Positions 6,541 to 8,512 of a stretch of 8,512 nucleotides of DNA are shown here, piece by piece. Origin of the DNA: SOIA01 sp050116035. GTDB lineage: Bacteria; Acidobacteriota; Aminicenantia; Aminicenantales; Aminicenantaceae. The notes beneath the pieces are model-generated. The model made no database searches. It was not told where the DNA came from and saw only the letters and a list, made by a program, of their open reading frames with translations. Position numbers and translations under genes: made by a program. Within the stretch, counting starts at the first letter, position 1; every line of letters begins with the position of its first letter. The DNA lies in contig JASFPJ010000131.1 in NCBI GenBank assembly GCA_050116035.1, positions 1-8,512 on the forward strand, given 5' to 3'.

Positions 6541-6646
6541 ATGTCATTGCGAGCGAAGCGTGGCAATCTCGTAAAAAGAAATTACACTACTATTGGAGTG
6601 AAGATATCCTTTATATGAGATTGCCACGCTTCGCTCGCAATGACAT
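6541..6646. repeat. 106-bp palindromic MITE-like element with 30-bp perfect inverted arms
   Basis: The arms 6541-6570 and 6617-6646 are exact reverse complements over 30 bases. The left arm begins A then TGTCATTGCGAGCGAAGCG and continues into TGGCAATCTC. The 46-base centre is AT-rich and non-coding. A TTA triplet flanks both ends of the 29-bp core (6539-6541 and 6646-6648), a possible 3-bp target duplication, though the flanks are AT-rich. From memory, similar GTCATTGCGAGC-type palindromes occur as dispersed intergenic repeats in several bacterial phyla; I could not search. No transposase is encoded, so if mobile it would need one in trans. In RNA it would form a long stable stem just after the symporter gene and could end or protect that transcript. 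Confidence 0.8.
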
Positions 6647-6711
6647 TAAAAAAATGTTACCAAATTACTGAGTACATACAGGTGCCCACTTGAGAAACGT
6701 CCCAGAAGTTG

Positions 6712-6740
6712 TTGAAATAATCCTACAATTTTGGTAAACT
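6712..6740 (+). promoter_or_regulatory. Candidate sigma70-type promoter of the DUF5916 gene
   Basis: TTGAAA (6712-6717, five of six matches to TTGACA) and TAAACT (6735-6740, four of six to TATAAT) are separated by exactly 17 bases. Transcription would begin near 6747 and leave a leader of about 73 bases. It is the best promoter-like pair in the gap, assigned by eye. Confidence 0.4.
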
Positions 6741-6746
6741 ATTTTT

Positions 6747-6796
6747 TCTTGCCTTCCTAAGCAAGAGATTCAATTTTTTTTATTCACCCTGAATAA
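6747..6796 (+). promoter_or_regulatory. Two small inverted repeats and a T-run in the DUF5916 gene leader
   Basis: TCTTGC (6747-6752) pairs with GCAAGA (6761-6766); a run of eight T follows seven bases later (6774-6781), too far for a classic terminator. TTATTC (6780-6785) then pairs with GAATAA (6791-6796). Either could be an attenuator, an operator or chance in AT-rich DNA. Confidence 0.2.
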
Positions 6797-6819
6797 GCAT
6801 AAGAGTGCGGTTCTGTACT

Positions 6820-8512
6820 ATGAAACTGAAGAATAAATTTAAAATCCTCGCTTTGACCATAACAATATTCTATTTTTTCTCGCCTTCTTTTCTGGCCCAT
6901 GCTGCAAAGAGGGGAAAAAGCAGAATCAGAAAAGACCCTGTTCCAGTCGATGCTCGCGTCGCTCAAGCGACTGTCATAAATCTGAGCCCTATAGAAGTGG
7001 ACGGCAGGCTCAATGAGTCTTTATGGAAAACCGCAGAAGTCCTCACCGATTTCACTCAGCATGAGCCTGATGAAGGAGCCCCCGCCACAGAGAAGACCGA
7101 AGTCAGGGTTCTCTACAACCAAGATTCCCTTTACGTCGGAGTCATGGCCTTTGATTCAGAAGTTGACAAAATCAAGTCCATCCTGGCCAGGAGAGATTCT
7201 CGGTGTCCTTCGGACTGGATAAAAATCTGGATCGACAGCTACCACGACAGCCTGACTGCTTTTGAGTTCGGCGTCAATCCCTGCGGAGTCAAAAGGGATG
7301 TCTTTTGGTCGAACGACCGAAGGCGTGATGATGACTGGGATGCTGTCTGGGATGTAAAGGTTTCTCAGAATGATGAAGGTTGGGTCGCCGAATTCAGGAT
7401 TCCCTTCAGCCAGATAAGATTTCCCGAAAAAGAATCTCACACCTGGGGATTCCAGGCCAGCCGGATTATTGCCAGAAAAAACGAGACAAGCTACTGGCAT
7501 CATGTGCCCAAAGGCATGCCGAGGTTTGTCAGCCTTTTCGGAGACCTGGAGGGAATCAACAACATCCCTTCTCCTAAAAAGCTCCAATTGCTTCCTTACA
7601 CGCTGGCAAAGGGAGCCTATCAGCCCGCTGAAGAAGGGAATCCTTTCCAAACAGGAGTAGATTATCTTGGCGGCCTCGGGCTCGACCTCAAATACGGAGT
7701 GACGAGCAACCTCACGCTGGACGCCACCTTTAATCCGGACTTTGGACAGGTCGAGGCAGACCCAGCACAGGTGAACCTGACGGCGTATGAGACATATTTT
7801 CCGGAAAAACGGCCCTTTTTCATTGAAGGAAAGAACATGTTGAGCTTCTCTCTCGGGAGCGAGCGTGAGAGAGAATCCCTGTTTTACTCCCGCAGGATAG
7901 GAAGGACTCCTCAGGGTTCTCCCTCCGATGCTGAGTATTACGATAAACCTGAGAATACAACTATCCTGGGGGCTTTTAAATTGACCGGAAAAACGGCGGG
8001 AGGGTGGTCTATCGGAGTGATGGAAGCACTGACCAGTAAAGAGATGGCCAGCGTCATCACCTGGTATGGAGAAGAGACCCGCCAGAACGTCGAGCCTTTG
8101 ACAAATTATTTCCTCGGAAGAGCCCAAAAAGAATTCAGGGAAGGACGAAGCGCACTTGGCTTCATGTTCACCGCGGTTAACAGAAAAATTGATGACTCTA
8201 ACCTGAATTTTCTCCGTACTGCAGCCTACAGCGGCGGCTTTGATTTCCGGCACCGCTGGGCTCAGGACAGGTACGAATTCTCTGGGTACTTTATGGGAAG
8301 CCATATTCGCGGCAACGAAGAAGCCATCTTAAATGCACAGGAATCCTCAGCCCGTTATTACCAGAGACCTGACGCAGAACACCTTGAATTGGACCCCACA
8401 AGAACATCTCTTTCCGGGACAGCCAGTAATCTTTCTCTTTCTAAAATCGGGGGAGGTCACTGGCGCTGGAATTTGGGCCTTCAGACTCGAAGTCCTGGTT
8501 TCGAAATCAACG
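6820..8512 (+). CDS. Exported CBM9-like/DUF5916 outer-membrane-type protein, N-terminal part (runs off right edge)
   Basis: From ATG 6820, 564 codons stay open to the window edge. Residues 1-29 are a signal peptide (hydrophobic core after KLKNKFK, likely cut after AHA). Residues about 57-245 match the family-9-like carbohydrate-binding domain found at the front of DUF5916 proteins: IEVDGRLNESLW, TDFTQHEPDEGAPATEKTEV, LYVGVMAFDS, WDAVWDVK, GWVAEFRIPFSQIRF and WGFQASRIIARKNE. DUF5916 proper begins near 250, with LDLKYGVTSNLTLDATFNPD and GQVEADPAQVNLTAYET (297-324), EKRPFFIEG (329-337) and LFYSRRIGR (354-362). Alternating strand patterns after 380 fit an outer-membrane beta-barrel. Typical members exceed 700 residues, so the barrel end is missing. 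The function of the family is unknown; the front domain suggests glycan or ligand binding. The Shine-Dalgarno is weak (AAGAG, about 15 bases upstream). Confidence 0.87.
   Translation, partial: MKLKNKFKILALTITIFYFFSPSFLAHAAKRGKSRIRKDPVPVDARVAQATVINLSPIEVDGRLNESLWKTAEVLTDFTQHEPDEGAPATEKTEVRVLYNQDSLYVGVMAFDSEVDKIKSILARRDSRCPSDWIKIWIDSYHDSLTAFEFGVNPCGVKRDVFWSNDRRRDDDWDAVWDVKVSQNDEGWVAEFRIPFSQIRFPEKESHTWGFQASRIIARKNETSYWHHVPKGMPRFVSLFGDLEGINNIPSPKKLQLLPYTLAKGAYQPAEEGNPFQTGVDYLGGLGLDLKYGVTSNLTLDATFNPDFGQVEADPAQVNLTAYETYFPEKRPFFIEGKNMLSFSLGSERERESLFYSRRIGRTPQGSPSDAEYYDKPENTTILGAFKLTGKTAGGWSIGVMEALTSKEMASVITWYGEETRQNVEPLTNYFLGRAQKEFREGRSALGFMFTAVNRKIDDSNLNFLRTAAYSGGFDFRHRWAQDRYEFSGYFMGSHIRGNEEAILNAQESSARYYQRPDAEHLELDPTRTSLSGTASNLSLSKIGGGHWRWNLGLQTRSPGFEIN

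Larger units (their letters stand above)
6519..6819. other. Gene-free stretch of 301 bases between symporter and DUF5916 genes
   Basis: No credible ORF on either strand. The left half is occupied by the palindromic element (6541-6646). The right half is AT-rich and holds a candidate promoter (6712-6740) and two small inverted repeats in the presumed leader of the next gene. Bases 6647-6711 show nothing I can interpret. Confidence 0.7.

Noticed and set aside
6541..6646. Palindrome as a CRISPR repeat or tRNA-like element
   Set aside because: There is one inverted pair with a single 46-base centre, no direct-repeat/spacer series, and no cloverleaf.
6747..6781. Possible intrinsic terminator (TCTTGC/GCAAGA followed by a T-run)
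   Set aside because: The T-run begins seven bases after a six-bp stem and lies within the presumed leader of the downstream gene; geometry does not fit a classic terminator, so it is listed only as an inverted repeat.
7156..8304. Long minus-strand ORF of 382 codons opposite the DUF5916 gene
   Set aside because: The plus strand carries unmistakable DUF5916 motifs through the whole interval. The minus-strand translation is rich in Cys, Arg and Ser with no recognisable domain, as expected of an antisense shadow.

Overview
The window (roughly 50% GC by eye) looks like chromosome of a Gram-negative, protein-secreting, peptide- and amino-acid-scavenging bacterium. A DUF5916 outer-membrane-type protein, an exported M28 peptidase and a Na+:alanine symporter together fit Acidobacteriota or Candidatus Aminicenantes best. 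That placement is inference from gene content only; no rRNA or marker gene is present. Eight protein-coding genes are supported, two of them cut by the window edges. No tRNA, rRNA, CRISPR array, integrase or transposase gene was seen.

Layout: (1) Positions 1-767, minus strand: N-terminal part of a secreted M28-family metallopeptidase with a PA domain. (2) A short divergent promoter region, then six plus-strand genes. These are an exported CAP (SCP/PR1) protein with two degenerate extra CAP-like repeats (835-2058), a twin-arginine-signal alanine-racemase-family enzyme (2064-3290), an exported cyclophilin-type prolyl isomerase (3386-3970), a 63-residue membrane protein with a lysine-only tail (4045-4236), a DUF3800 protein (4254-5132) and an AGCS-family Na+:alanine/glycine symporter (5142-6518). 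(3) A 301-base gene-free stretch (6519-6819) holding a 106-bp palindromic MITE-like element with 30-bp perfect arms, then a candidate promoter and leader. (4) The start of an exported CBM9-like/DUF5916 protein running off the right edge.

The most attractive functional reading is an extracytoplasmic amino-acid theme. A secreted peptidase would release peptides or amino acids. A racemase exported folded (with PLP already bound) could interconvert D- and L-amino acids outside the inner membrane. A Na+-coupled alanine symporter would bring the product in. The racemase keeps its two catalytic bases but has changed several conserved active-site positions, so its substrate may not be alanine. The other points worth a second look are the triplicated, decaying CAP fold, three overlapping mutually exclusive short hairpins before the 63-residue ORF, and the palindromic repeat element.
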